NCBI GenBank assembly: GCA_963757265.1
Contig: CAVWRA010000011.1
Span: 470,457-534,456 of the forward strand
DNA from: CAIVVT01 sp963757265
GTDB lineage: Bacteria > Acidobacteriota > Terriglobia > Bryobacterales > Bryobacteraceae
DNA: 64,000 nucleotides
Direction: 5' to 3'
A model generated the notes under the pieces. The model saw only the letters and a list, made by a program, of their open reading frames with translations, had not been told where the DNA came from and searched no databases. Shown in pieces: positions 24,463 through 33,442 of this stretch (within the stretch, counting starts at the first letter, position 1; each line of letters starts with the position of its first letter). A program made the translations under genes and the position numbers.

Positions 24463-26091
24463 ATGTCCAAAGTGCCCAAGTGGAAAGCGATATTGATTGT
24501 GGCCGTGATTGTGCTATGCGTGTACGCCACGATCGGGATTCCAAAGTCCAGGGCGGAGCTGGTGGCCAATTGGAACCAGAACCTGCGGCTGGGCCTGGAC
24601 CTGAGGGGCGGCACGCTGCTGGTGCTGGAAATCAAGCTGCAGGACGCGTTCAAGTCCGAGGCCACGACGACCATCGATCGCCTCAAGGAGTCGATGGGGA
24701 AGAATGGCATCGGCGGGGACGCGATGCTGGGCTTTGAACCACAGACTCTGCAGGACGCCGACAAGGTCGAAATCCTGGTGAAGGGCGTGCCGGTTGACAA
24801 GACGCAGGCCTTTCGCAGCCTGGTTGCCGAGGACTACGCCTCGTGGGTGCTGACGCCGACCAGCTCCTCGGATTACCGCCTGACGATGAAGCCCACCGAG
24901 GCGCTGGGGCTGAAGAAGGAGACCATGACGCGGACCATGAGCACCATGGAAAACCGCATCAACGGCATGGGCCTGTCGGAGTCCAGCGTGCAGGAGCGGC
25001 AGGGCGTCGGCAACGAGGCCGAGGTGCTGGTCTCGCTGCCCGGCCTGGACGATCCCGACCGCGTGAAGTCGATTCTATCGACGGCGGCGTTGCTGGAACT
25101 TTACGAGGTCAAGGGCGGACCGTACCGCAGCCAGCAGGAGCTGCTGGCGGCCAACAACGGGGTGCTCCCGCTGGGCACCAAGATGATGCCGACGATGAAG
25201 CGCGCCGCCGAGCAGGAGGCGGGCTGGTACCTGGTGAGCCGCGTGCCGGTGATTACGGGCCGCGACCTGCGCGACGCCCGTCAGCAGCAGGACCAATTCG
25301 GCAAGTGGGAGACGCACTTCGTCATCGCCCAGGATGCCAAGAACCGTTTCGGCCGCTTTACTGAAGCCAATATCGGCCAGCGGCTGGCGATCGCGCTGGA
25401 CGGCCAGATCAAGAGCGCGCCGGTGATCAACGCGCGCATCGAGGACCAGGGTGTCATCGAGGGCCTGTCGGGCCAGCAGGAGGCCGAGGACCTGGCGCTG
25501 GTGCTGAAAGCGGGCTCGCTGCCGGCGGGCATCCGCCAGTTGCAGGAGACCACGGTCGGCCCGTCGCTGGGCGCCGACTCGATCCGCTCGGGCGTCATGT
25601 CGGGGCTGGTGGGCCTGATTGTGGTGATCTTCCTGATGCTGCTGTACTATGCGCGCAGCGGGATCAACGCCACCGTAGCGCTGGTGATGAACGCCATCAT
25701 CCTGCTGGGCGTGCTGGCCAGCTTCAAGGCCGTGCTGACGCTGCCGGGCATCGCCGGCATCATCCTGCTGATCGGCATGGCGGTGGATTCGAACGTGCTG
25801 ATCTTCGAGCGCATCCGCGAAGAAGTGCGGGCGGGCAAGGCGCTGTTCGCGGCCGTGGACGCCGGATTCAACAAGGCCTTCCTGACGATCATCGACACGC
25901 ACGTGACGACGATTGTCAGCTGCGCCTTCCTGTTTATGTTCGGGACGCCGGCGGTGCGCGGCTTCGCCGTGACGCTGGTGATCGGCCTGGTGGCCAACGT
26001 ATTTACCTCGGTGTTCGTCTCGCGCTACCTGTTCGACATCGAGTACAGCGGCTCGGCGCGGCCCACATTGAGCATTGGAATGAGAGTGTGA
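24463..26091 (+). CDS. secD: Protein translocase subunit SecD
   Basis: A 542-residue RND-type membrane protein. TM1 is at the N-terminus (WKAILIVAVIVLCVYATIGI), followed by the D1 motif LGLDLRGGTLLVLEI. A large periplasmic region spans ~50-380, and five TM helices follow from ~385. Those helices include GIAGIILLIGMAVDSNVLIFERIREE (D4-type motif) and GFAVTLVIGLVANVF. SecD and SecF use the proton gradient to pull substrates out of the Sec channel. secF follows after 92 bases. Confidence 0.97.
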   Translation: MSKVPKWKAILIVAVIVLCVYATIGIPKSRAELVANWNQNLRLGLDLRGGTLLVLEIKLQDAFKSEATTTIDRLKESMGKNGIGGDAMLGFEPQTLQDADKVEILVKGVPVDKTQAFRSLVAEDYASWVLTPTSSSDYRLTMKPTEALGLKKETMTRTMSTMENRINGMGLSESSVQERQGVGNEAEVLVSLPGLDDPDRVKSILSTAALLELYEVKGGPYRSQQELLAANNGVLPLGTKMMPTMKRAAEQEAGWYLVSRVPVITGRDLRDARQQQDQFGKWETHFVIAQDAKNRFGRFTEANIGQRLAIALDGQIKSAPVINARIEDQGVIEGLSGQQEAEDLALVLKAGSLPAGIRQLQETTVGPSLGADSIRSGVMSGLVGLIVVIFLMLLYYARSGINATVALVMNAIILLGVLASFKAVLTLPGIAGIILLIGMAVDSNVLIFERIREEVRAGKALFAAVDAGFNKAFLTIIDTHVTTIVSCAFLFMFGTPAVRGFAVTLVIGLVANVFTSVFVSRYLFDIEYSGSARPTLSIGMRV

Positions 26092-26183
26092 TAGGGTACG
26101 GGCGTCCGACCGGCGGGGCCCCGGAATGAAGCGATAGCGCGGAAAGCGGCCACTCGCGCCGCGGCCCGGCAAGGTTGCAGTGC

Positions 26184-27347
26184 ATGGAACTGTTTCGACA
26201 AACAAATATCGATTTTCTCGGCAAGAAGTGGATCTTCATCAGCCTCTCGCTGGCCCTGACGGCGGCCGGTTTCGCCAGTTGGATCATCAAGGGCGGGTTG
26301 AAGTGGGGCATCGACTTCACCGGCGGCGCCGACGTGACGGTGCAGTTCGCCATGAAGCCGCCGATCGACAAGATCCGCTCGGCGGTCTCGGCCCGCATCC
26401 CGGGTGAGATCTCGGTGCAGGAGATCACCGGACACAACGCGGTCGTGATCGGCACCGGGTTGAAGAGCGATGAGGAGCTGCTGACGGTGCGCCGCGAGAT
26501 CGGCGAGACGCTGGCGGCGACCTTCGCCGAGCACTCCGGCAAGCTGGACTTCAACAACTCCGGCGCGCAGACGATCTTCGAACGGCTGCGCGATCCGTTC
26601 CCCGCGGCGGGCATTTCGATGTCCGATCAGGAACTGCAGGATCTGATCAAGGCCATGACGACGCTGCGCGATACGCCGCCGCATTCGGGCGTGCTCAGCG
26701 GCCTCAACGAGCTCACGGGCGTGCCGGGCTTGACGCCGGCGATGATCAAGGTGATCGGCAACGAGTGTTCTTTCTCCCCGTACGCCATCACGGCCGTGGA
26801 GAGCATCGGGCCGAAGGTCGGCGCCGAGCTGCGCAACAAGGCGCTGTATGCGACGCTGTACGCCCTGGGCGGAATGCTGGTTTACATCTGGTTCCGGTTC
26901 GATCTGGTCTACGGCGCAGGCGCGGTGGTGGCGACGTTCCATGACGTGATCATCACGCTGGGGCTGTTTTCGCTGTTCAACAAGGAGATTACGCTGAACG
27001 TGGTGGCCGCGCTGCTGACTTTGGTAGGCTACTCGATGAACGATACCATCGTGGTCTTCGATCGAATCCGGGAGACTGTGAAGCAGGGCCGGCGCGGCTC
27101 CTTCGAGGCGATCGTGAATGAGAGCGTGAACCGCACCCTGAGCCGCACCGTGCTGACCTCCGGACTGACTTTTATATCGGCCATCGCGCTGCTCCTGTTC
27201 GGGGGGCCGGTGTTGCACGGCTTCTCATTCGCGCTGGTTTGCGGCATTATCGTGGGGACTTATTCCTCGATTTTCGTGGCCAGCCCGATATTGATCTTCT
27301 GGCGCAATTTCGCCGAGAAGCGGGCCAAGGCCCGGCCGGCGGCTTGA
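26184..27347 (+). CDS. secF: Protein translocase subunit SecF
   Basis: 387 residues from the ATG at 26184. TM1 is near residue 20, followed by the F1 motif KWGIDFTGGADVTVQF. TM helices from ~220 carry YSMNDTIVVFDRIRE and TVLTSGLTFISAIALLLFGG. It is longer than typical SecF because the periplasmic part has an extra segment (~100-190, around GLNELTGVPGLTPAMIKVIG) with no match I recognise. It works with SecD in late translocation. Confidence 0.95.
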   Translation: MELFRQTNIDFLGKKWIFISLSLALTAAGFASWIIKGGLKWGIDFTGGADVTVQFAMKPPIDKIRSAVSARIPGEISVQEITGHNAVVIGTGLKSDEELLTVRREIGETLAATFAEHSGKLDFNNSGAQTIFERLRDPFPAAGISMSDQELQDLIKAMTTLRDTPPHSGVLSGLNELTGVPGLTPAMIKVIGNECSFSPYAITAVESIGPKVGAELRNKALYATLYALGGMLVYIWFRFDLVYGAGAVVATFHDVIITLGLFSLFNKEITLNVVAALLTLVGYSMNDTIVVFDRIRETVKQGRRGSFEAIVNESVNRTLSRTVLTSGLTFISAIALLLFGGPVLHGFSFALVCGIIVGTYSSIFVASPILIFWRNFAEKRAKARPAA

Positions 27348-27591
27348 CGGGAGTGGCCAGTTTGGCTCGAATGTAGTATGCTGCTGGCGGAAGTTGAAAT
27401 CAACGCGGGCTGGGGCGCAGGGGCGCGGGCGCGTGTTTGGGTGTTGGATGGTGAGGTGGACTTCCGTGATTTAGTCCGCAAATCGAGCCGCGTGGCCCGC
27501 GCCGCGGGAACCGGACTCGCAGGGTGGTGTCTAAAGAGTTAGAGAGCGGTCTCCGCGTGACGAAGACCGGCCCAAAGGGGAAAAGAAAACG

Positions 27592-28350
27592 ATGTTCGAA
27601 CAGGTTTTTGTGGAAGGGAGAGGGAAGACCAACACCGGTTGGACGGTGTTCCTTTCCTTCGGACTCCAGATCGGACTGATCGTAGCGCTGATCATCATCC
27701 CGCTACTGAATCCCGAACTGCTCCCGCAAACGACTTTGAAGTCGATGCTGACCGCTCCGCCTCCGCCTCCTCCGCCGCCACCGCCACCGCCACCGCCCGC
27801 TGCCGTGGTGCACATCAAAGTGATCCCGAAGCAGTTCGACGGCTCCAAGCTGATGGCGCCCAAGACGATTCCGAAAGAAATCGCCATGATCAAGGAAGAC
27901 GAACTGCCGCCCTCCAACGCGGTCGGCGTCCAGGGCGGTATTCCGGGCGGCATGCCGGGCGGGAGCCCGGGCGGCGTCATTGGCGGCCTGCTGGCTTCGG
28001 CCGGCTCGGCGGCTCCTCCGCCTCCGCCTCCGCCCCCGCCGCCCAAGGCGGCGGCGCCCAAGCGCATTACGGTGGGCGGAAACGTTCAGCAGGCCATGTT
28101 ATTGTTCCAACCGCGACCGGTTTACCCGCCGCTGGCCAAACAGGCCCGCATATCGGGGACGGTCCGGTTCACGGCCATCATCGGGCGGGACGGCACGATT
28201 CAGAATCTGACCCTCGTGTCGGGCCACCCGCTGCTGGTTGCGGCGGCTCAGTCGGCCGTTGTGCAGTGGAGGTACAAACCGACATTGCTGAACGGCGAGC
28301 CGGTTGAAGTGGTAACGCAGATCGACGTGAATTTCACGTTGAATCAGTGA
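27592..28350 (+). CDS. TonB-family energy transducer
   Basis: 252 residues. It has a cytoplasmic N-terminus, one TM helix (~18-40, FLSFGLQIGLIVALIIIPLL), a proline stretch of PPPPPP type (~52-67), a glycine/proline linker (GGIPGGMPGGSPGG) and a second proline run. The C-terminal TonB domain (~165-252) shows PVYPPLAKQARISGTVRF, GRDGTIQNLTLVSGHPLL and AVVQWRYKPTLLNGEPVEV. It spans the periplasm and passes proton-motive energy from ExbB/ExbD to outer-membrane receptors. It is the first gene of the tonB-exbB-exbD-exbD cluster. Confidence 0.92.
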   Translation: MFEQVFVEGRGKTNTGWTVFLSFGLQIGLIVALIIIPLLNPELLPQTTLKSMLTAPPPPPPPPPPPPPPAAVVHIKVIPKQFDGSKLMAPKTIPKEIAMIKEDELPPSNAVGVQGGIPGGMPGGSPGGVIGGLLASAGSAAPPPPPPPPPPKAAAPKRITVGGNVQQAMLLFQPRPVYPPLAKQARISGTVRFTAIIGRDGTIQNLTLVSGHPLLVAAAQSAVVQWRYKPTLLNGEPVEVVTQIDVNFTLNQ

Positions 28351-28405
28351 TGAGTGTGTGTTCGAGAGTCTAGACTCTAATCAACTCGCAGGAGAATGAT
28401 CGCAA

Positions 28406-29140
28406 ATGTTGCTTCAGTTCCAGATTTGGTCGTTCCTGTTGCTGCAGGAAGCCGCAGTGAGCTTTGACCTCCGATCCATGTGGGCGCAGATGGGCTGGAT
28501 GGCCAAGGCCGTCGTTTTTGTGCTGTTCATCATGTCCGCCTGGTCCATCGGCGTCATGATCGACCGGCTCATCGTATTCAACGCTGCCCGCAAGCAGTCC
28601 CGGCTGTTCGCACCCGCGGTAGCCGGCGCTCTGCGCGAAGGCAAACTCGAAGAGGCGGTGAAAATCGCCGATCGTTACAAAAAGAGCCACCTGGCCAAGG
28701 TCGTCGTGGCCGGGCTGCAGGAGTTCCGCGCGCACCTGGTGAGCAATGACATTCCAGGTGAAACCATCGAGGCCTCACGCCGCGCCCTGGAGCGCGCCGA
28801 AGCCATCGTGCACAGCGAACTGGACCGCGGGTTGAGCGGCCTGGCGACGATCGGCTCGACGGCTCCGTTCGTCGGGCTGTTCGGCACGGTGGTCGGCATC
28901 ATCAACGCATTCAAGGGCATTTCGAACGAGAAATCGACCGGTCTCGGCGCCGTCGCCGGCGGTATTTCGGAAGCCCTGGTGACCACCGCGATCGGTCTGT
29001 TCGTGGCCATCCCCGCGGTGTGGTTGTTCAACTATTTCAACAATCGCGTCAAGAATTTTGACGTGGAGATGACAAACTCCAGCTCCGAGCTGGTGGATTA
29101 TTTCCTGAAGCACTCCGCCAAGACCGGCGCGGGCCGCTAG
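28406..29140 (+). CDS. exbB: ExbB/TolQ/MotA-type proton channel protein
   Basis: 244 residues with three TM segments: MAKAVVFVLFIMSAWSIGVM, then LATIGSTAPFVGLFGTVVGI and ALVTTAIGLFVAIPAVWLF. Conserved glycine- and threonine-rich helices form the channel. It provides the inner-membrane ring for the neighbouring ExbD and TonB proteins. A structured 125-base gap separates it from exbD. Confidence 0.92.
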   Translation: MLLQFQIWSFLLLQEAAVSFDLRSMWAQMGWMAKAVVFVLFIMSAWSIGVMIDRLIVFNAARKQSRLFAPAVAGALREGKLEEAVKIADRYKKSHLAKVVVAGLQEFRAHLVSNDIPGETIEASRRALERAEAIVHSELDRGLSGLATIGSTAPFVGLFGTVVGIINAFKGISNEKSTGLGAVAGGISEALVTTAIGLFVAIPAVWLFNYFNNRVKNFDVEMTNSSSELVDYFLKHSAKTGAGR

Positions 29141-29156
29141 GGCTGGCGGCCGCCAG

Positions 29157-29233
29157 AAGCGGACCATTTTCAGGTCCAGTCCGGCGAGTTGATGGATGGT
29201 CCGCTTCCCGGCCCCTCAAGGGCCGGGAAGCGG
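29157..29233. repeat. Nested strong hairpins between exbB and exbD
   Basis: AAGCGGACCAT (29157-29167) is repeated inverted as ATGGTCCGCTT (29196-29206). Overlapping this is a perfect 14-bp stem, CCGCTTCCCGGCCC (29201-29214) with GGGCCGGGAAGCGG (29220-29233), around a CTCAA loop. There is no T-run, so it is not a standard terminator. The two stems compete, because they share bases 29201-29206. It may set mRNA stability between exbB and exbD, or be a REP-like element. Confidence 0.75.
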
Positions 29234-29265
29234 GCGGTTCAGGCCCGCCATAAGGAGAATAAGGG

Positions 29266-29743
29266 ATGGCGAAGAAAATAATGAGTGGGGCGTCGATATC
29301 GGACATTAACGTCACCCCGATGGTGGACGTGATGCTCGTGCTGCTGATCATCTTCATGGTCATCACGCCGATGCTTTCGAAGGGCGTCAGCGTGGACAAA
29401 GTGAGGACGATGAACGCCATCGCGATGCAGGCCGCGGACAAGGAAGACGCCGTACTGGTGGCGATCACCCGCAACGGCGACGTTTTTCTAGGCAGCGCGA
29501 AGGTTCCGCCAGCGGAGCTTCCCGGCAAGGTCAAGGATCTCCTTACCGGGCGGCTCGACAAGACCGTTTACATGAGTTGCGATAGCCGCGCCCGCTATGA
29601 AAAAGTAGTCGAACGTCGTCGATAACCTCCGTGCGGCCGGCGTGGATAATATCGGACTGCTGACGGAACTCGATCCCAAGGCCAAGGCGCGCGCGGATGC
29701 CATGGCCGCAGCCGCAGCCTCCGTCGGGGGCGAGACGAAGTAG
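29266..29743 (+). pseudogene. exbD: ExbD/TolR protein, frameshifted near its C-terminus
   Basis: ExbD-family protein with a short N-terminus, the TM helix VTPMVDVMLVLLIIFMVITP carrying the conserved Asp, and a periplasmic domain. The open frame stops at 29625 after RYEKVVE. One extra C at ~29614 is the cause. Without it the protein continues VVDNLRAAGVDNIGLLTEL, the normal ExbD ending, and stops at 29743 (~158 residues). A working ExbD needs this end. The insertion is likely a sequence error, as for tgt, hisG and hisD. Confidence 0.85.
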
Positions 29744-29843
29744 CATTCCGCGGTTTTTTGAGGACCCCCGGGGGGGCGATCCGGCTGCCTGACCGTGGGT
29801 CCAGTGGCCGTGGAGAGAAGTTCGAGAGTTAAGGAGATTTCTT

Positions 29844-30269
29844 ATGTCAATGGCAGTTGGCGGCGGCGGGGGCGGCCCCAAATCCGACATCAACATGACT
29901 CCGATGATTGACGTGCTGCTCGTCCTGATTATTATTTTCATGGTCATCACACCGCTGACGCCGCACGGCCTGGAGGCGCTGATTCCTCAGCCGCCGCCGC
30001 CTGGCACGCCGCCGGCCGATGTCGACCGCACCGTGGTCATCATCATCAACCGCGACCACTCGATGCAGCTCAACACCGAACCGATCACGGCGGACCGGCT
30101 CACCGCGCGGTTGATCGATGTTTTCAAGACCCGTAACGAGCGCGTGTGCTTCGTCAAGGGCGATCCCGACCTCGAGTTCCAGGAAGTGGCCCGGGCCATC
30201 GATCTCGCCAAGGGGGCGCAGATGGACAAGGTCGGCCTGATGACGACTAAGATGGAGCAGGGGCAGTAA
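29844..30269 (+). CDS. exbD: ExbD/TolR protein (second copy)
   Basis: A 141-residue ExbD-family protein with a glycine-rich N-terminus, DINMTPMIDVLLVLIIIFMV (TM with the conserved Asp), a proline patch (IPQPPPPGTP) and a periplasmic domain ending VGLMTTK. Two different ExbD copies after one ExbB are typical of acidobacterial and myxobacterial TonB/Tol operons. The copies may form a mixed dimer in the ExbB ring. Confidence 0.92.
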   Translation: MSMAVGGGGGGPKSDINMTPMIDVLLVLIIIFMVITPLTPHGLEALIPQPPPPGTPPADVDRTVVIIINRDHSMQLNTEPITADRLTARLIDVFKTRNERVCFVKGDPDLEFQEVARAIDLAKGAQMDKVGLMTTKMEQGQ

Positions 30270-30279
30270 GGAAGGCGGC

Positions 30280-31137
30280 ATGAAGATGCGCAACCGAATC
30301 CTCGTCGCGGCCGCCGCGCTTGCGGCCGTGGTCCTCAGCGGCTGTCTCACGGGCTGCAAGAAGCTCGAGGCGCGAGACAACCTCAACAAGGGGGTGGCGG
30401 CATTCAAGAACGCCAAATACCCCGATGCGGTGCAGTACTTCACCAAGGCCGTGGAACTCGATCCCAAGTTCGCCACGGCGCGGCTGTATCTTGCCACGGC
30501 ATACATGAACCAGTACATTCCGGGCGCCGAATCTCCCGAGAACGTCGAAATGGCCAAGAATGCGCTGGCCAACTTCCAGAAGGTGCTGGATGCGGATCCC
30601 AAGAACGCCACGGCCATCGAATCGATCGCTTCGCTCTATTATCTGGAGTCGCAGGGCACCTCGAAGCTGGAAGACAAACTGGCGCGCCTGGACAACGCGG
30701 GCCAGTGGTACCGAAAGCTCACCGAAGTGGACCCCAACCGCAAGGAGGCGTTTTACAGCCTGGGCGTCATCGCCTGGGCCAAGTGGTATCCCGACTGGAA
30801 CTCGGCCCGCTCCAAGGCGGGGATGAAGCCCGACGCGCCCGGACCACTGAAGGATAAGAAGGCCCGGGAAGAGCTGAAGGCCAAGCACGGCCAGATGCTG
30901 GAGGATGGCATCGCCAGCCTGAAGCGGGCGCTGGAGATCGACAATGAATACGACGATGCGATGGCCTATCTGAATCTGCTGTACCGCGAGCGCGCCGACC
31001 TGGCGGACACGTCCGATGGTTACAAGAAGGACACCGAGGTGGCCGACGATTGGATGCAGAAGGCTCTCGACACGCGCAAGATAAAGGCCGACCGGCAGCC
31101 CAAGGCGATGGGCATCACCAACGAACCGGCGAAGTGA
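30280..31137 (+). CDS. TPR-repeat lipoprotein
   Basis: 285 residues with a lipoprotein-type leader (ALAAVVLSGCLTGCKKLEAR). Cys ~23 is the likely lipidation site, with a second Cys four residues on. It is followed by TPR helices (NLNKGVAAFKNAKYPDAVQY, KAVELDPKFATARLYLATAY, YSLGVIAWAKWYPDW, LKRALEIDNEYDDAMAYLNL). It starts 10 bases after exbD, so it is a member of the TonB operon. A scaffold or outer-membrane-linked role is inferred only from this position. Confidence 0.8.
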   Translation: MKMRNRILVAAAALAAVVLSGCLTGCKKLEARDNLNKGVAAFKNAKYPDAVQYFTKAVELDPKFATARLYLATAYMNQYIPGAESPENVEMAKNALANFQKVLDADPKNATAIESIASLYYLESQGTSKLEDKLARLDNAGQWYRKLTEVDPNRKEAFYSLGVIAWAKWYPDWNSARSKAGMKPDAPGPLKDKKAREELKAKHGQMLEDGIASLKRALEIDNEYDDAMAYLNLLYRERADLADTSDGYKKDTEVADDWMQKALDTRKIKADRQPKAMGITNEPAK

Positions 31138-31173
31138 AGCTCCGGCCCGGCGCCGGGTATCCAATAGAATAGG

Positions 31174-31209
31174 GGGCGAGGGTGAGTGGCCTCACCATCG
31201 CCCTTTTTT
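31174..31209 (+). terminator. Intrinsic terminator closing the TonB operon
   Basis: GGGCGA-g-GGTGAG (31174-31186) pairs with CTCACC-a-TCGCCC (31191-31203) around a TGGC loop, followed by six T at 31204-31209. It ends only five bases before the rel start codon, leaving no room for a normal rel leader downstream of it. Confidence 0.92.
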
Positions 31210-31214
31210 CTTAA

Positions 31215-33434
31215 ATGGACGTCGCACCCAGTAGCGAAAGCCTGCCGGCGCCGCTGCCGCCCGGCGTCAGCCCGGCGCTGGAGCTGCGCTTCCGGGCGCT
31301 GGAGGAGTTCGTCCGCTCGCGCCGTCCCAAGGATGACCCGGCCGTCCTGCGCCAGGCCTTCGAGTTCGCCGCCGCCCGCCACTCGGCCCAATGGCGGCTG
31401 TCCGGCGAGCCGTACATGGCGCACCCGCTCGAGGTGACCTGGATCCTGGCCGAGATGCAGATGGACCAGGTGTGCCTGGTCACGGCCTTGCTGCACGACG
31501 TTCTGGAGGACACCCAGACGAGCTACGAGGAACTGGCGCGGACCTTTGGCGAGGAGGTCGCGCGGTGCGTCAACGGAGTCACCAAGCTCAGCAAAATCAA
31601 CCTCGCCAACCGCGAGGACCGGCAGGCCGAGAGCGTCCGCAAGATGCTGCTGGCGATGGTCGAGGACATCCGCGTCATCCTGGTCAAGCTGGCCGACCGG
31701 CTGCACAACATGCGCACCCTGGCGAGCCTGCCGCGCGAGCGCCAGGAGCGCATCGCCTCGGAGACCCTGGAACTCTACGCCCCCATCGCCCACCGCATGG
31801 GCATGGGCAAACTGCGCAATGAGCTGGAGGACCTGTCCTTCCGCTACCTGCATCCCGAGGAGTCCCAGGAGTTGATCTCGGTCATCGAAACGCGGCGCAA
31901 GGCCAGCGTGCAGGTGCTGGAGGAGATTCGCGCCACCGTCGAGCAGAAACTCAGCCGGGACGAGATTCCGGCGCGCGTCGAGGCGCGCGTGAAGCGGCCC
32001 TGGTCGGTGTACCAGAAGCTGCGCAAGCAGAAGATCGGCATTGATGAGGTCTACGATCTGATGGGCGTACGCATCATCACCGACTCGGTGCGCAACTGCT
32101 ACGCCGCCCTGGGCGTGATTCACAACGAATGGCACCCCATTCCGGGCCGCATCAAGGACTTTATCGCCATCCCCCGGCCCAACCTGTACCAGTCGCTGCA
32201 CACCTCCGTGATCGGCCCCGGCGGCGTGGCCTTCGAGGTCCAGATCCGCACCGAGGAGATGCACCGCGTCGCCGAGGAGGGCATCGCCGCGCATTGGAAA
32301 TATAAAGAAGGCCGGCGCGGCGCGGCCGAGGACGACCAGAGAGTGAACTGGCTGCGCCAACTGGTGGAGTGGCAGCGCGAGACCCGCGATCCCACGGACT
32401 TCATGTCGAGCCTTAAGGTCGACCTGTATCCCGAAGAGGTGTATTGCTTTACGCCCAAGGGCAAGGTGGTCGTCCTGCCCCGCGAGGCGACCCCGGTCGA
32501 CTTTGCCTACGCCATCCACACCGACGTCGGCCACCGCTGCACGGGCGCCAAGGTGAATAACCGAATGGTGCCGCTGAAGCACCAGTTGCGCAACGGCGAC
32601 ATCGTCGAGATCATCACCCAGAAGGGCTCCGAGCCCAGCCGCGACTGGCTGTCGTTCGTCCGCACGGCGCGCGCGCGCAACAAGATCCGGCACGTTATCA
32701 ACGCCACGGAGCGCGAGAAGGCCGTGGATCTGGGCCAGAAGCTGGTGGAGCGCGAGGCCCGCCGCCTGGGCGTCTCGCTGAGCCGCATCACCCGCGCCAG
32801 GATGGAACAGGTGGCCGCGGGCTACGGCGTCAGCAAGATCGAGGATCTCTACGCCGCGCTGGGCTGGGGCAAGTATTCGGCGAAACAGGTGCTCGAGAAG
32901 CTGGCTCCCGAGATCGTGCCGCCCGAGGCCACCGTGGCGGCGGCCGCCGCCGTTTCCGAGCCCCGTCCGGAGGGCGCGCCGGGAGGCGCCGTCATCCAGG
33001 TCAAGGGGATGGACGATCTGCTCACCTATTGCGCCCGCTGCTGCAATCCCATCCGCGGCGAGGCCATCGTGGGCTACATCACCCGCGGCAAGGGCGTGGC
33101 GGTGCATTCGCGCACCTGCCCCAACGTCCAGAACCTGATGTACGAGGCCGAGCGCCGCATCGAGGTGGAATGGGCCCGCCCGGCCGGCGAGTCGTTCAAC
33201 GTCCGCCTGGTGGTCCACGCCGACGATCGCACCGGCATTCTGAACCAGCTGACCCAGATTCTGTTCGACGACGAGGTCAATATCCGCAGCGTCGAGGCGC
33301 GCAGCGACGACCGCGCGATCGAGGCCGCCATTATGGAGATGACCATCGAGGTGCGCGACAAGAAGCAGCTCGAGCGCATCGTCTCCGCCATGCGCCGCGT
33401 GTCCGGCGTGCGCGACATCGAACGCGTCCACTGA
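31215..33434 (+). CDS. rel: Bifunctional (p)ppGpp synthetase/hydrolase (Rel/SpoT)
   Basis: 739 residues with the full long-RSH layout. The HD hydrolase has an intact LLHDVLEDT (~residues 93-101) and LVKLADRLHNMRTL. The synthetase domain contains RPWSVYQKLRKQKIG, YDLMGVRIIT, GRIKDFIAIPRPNLYQSLHT and FEVQIRTEEMH. Next come a TGS domain (VYCFTPKGKVVVLPREATPV), a Cys-rich helical region (CARCCNPIRGEAIVGY) and a C-terminal ACT domain. Intact HD and synthetase motifs indicate both alarmone synthesis and breakdown. A terminator sits just before the start. The next gene follows at once, with DUF971 starting nine bases later. Confidence 0.95.
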   Translation: MDVAPSSESLPAPLPPGVSPALELRFRALEEFVRSRRPKDDPAVLRQAFEFAAARHSAQWRLSGEPYMAHPLEVTWILAEMQMDQVCLVTALLHDVLEDTQTSYEELARTFGEEVARCVNGVTKLSKINLANREDRQAESVRKMLLAMVEDIRVILVKLADRLHNMRTLASLPRERQERIASETLELYAPIAHRMGMGKLRNELEDLSFRYLHPEESQELISVIETRRKASVQVLEEIRATVEQKLSRDEIPARVEARVKRPWSVYQKLRKQKIGIDEVYDLMGVRIITDSVRNCYAALGVIHNEWHPIPGRIKDFIAIPRPNLYQSLHTSVIGPGGVAFEVQIRTEEMHRVAEEGIAAHWKYKEGRRGAAEDDQRVNWLRQLVEWQRETRDPTDFMSSLKVDLYPEEVYCFTPKGKVVVLPREATPVDFAYAIHTDVGHRCTGAKVNNRMVPLKHQLRNGDIVEIITQKGSEPSRDWLSFVRTARARNKIRHVINATEREKAVDLGQKLVEREARRLGVSLSRITRARMEQVAAGYGVSKIEDLYAALGWGKYSAKQVLEKLAPEIVPPEATVAAAAAVSEPRPEGAPGGAVIQVKGMDDLLTYCARCCNPIRGEAIVGYITRGKGVAVHSRTCPNVQNLMYEAERRIEVEWARPAGESFNVRLVVHADDRTGILNQLTQILFDDEVNIRSVEARSDDRAIEAAIMEMTIEVRDKKQLERIVSAMRRVSGVRDIERVH

Positions 33435-33442
33435 CTCGCAAC

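Noticed and set aside
31020..33431. Long minus-strand open frame (over 800 codons) across rel
   Set aside because: It is the antisense shadow of the rel gene in GC-rich DNA; it has no domain, and its composition is His/Asp/Gly-biased. Rel on the plus strand has all motifs.
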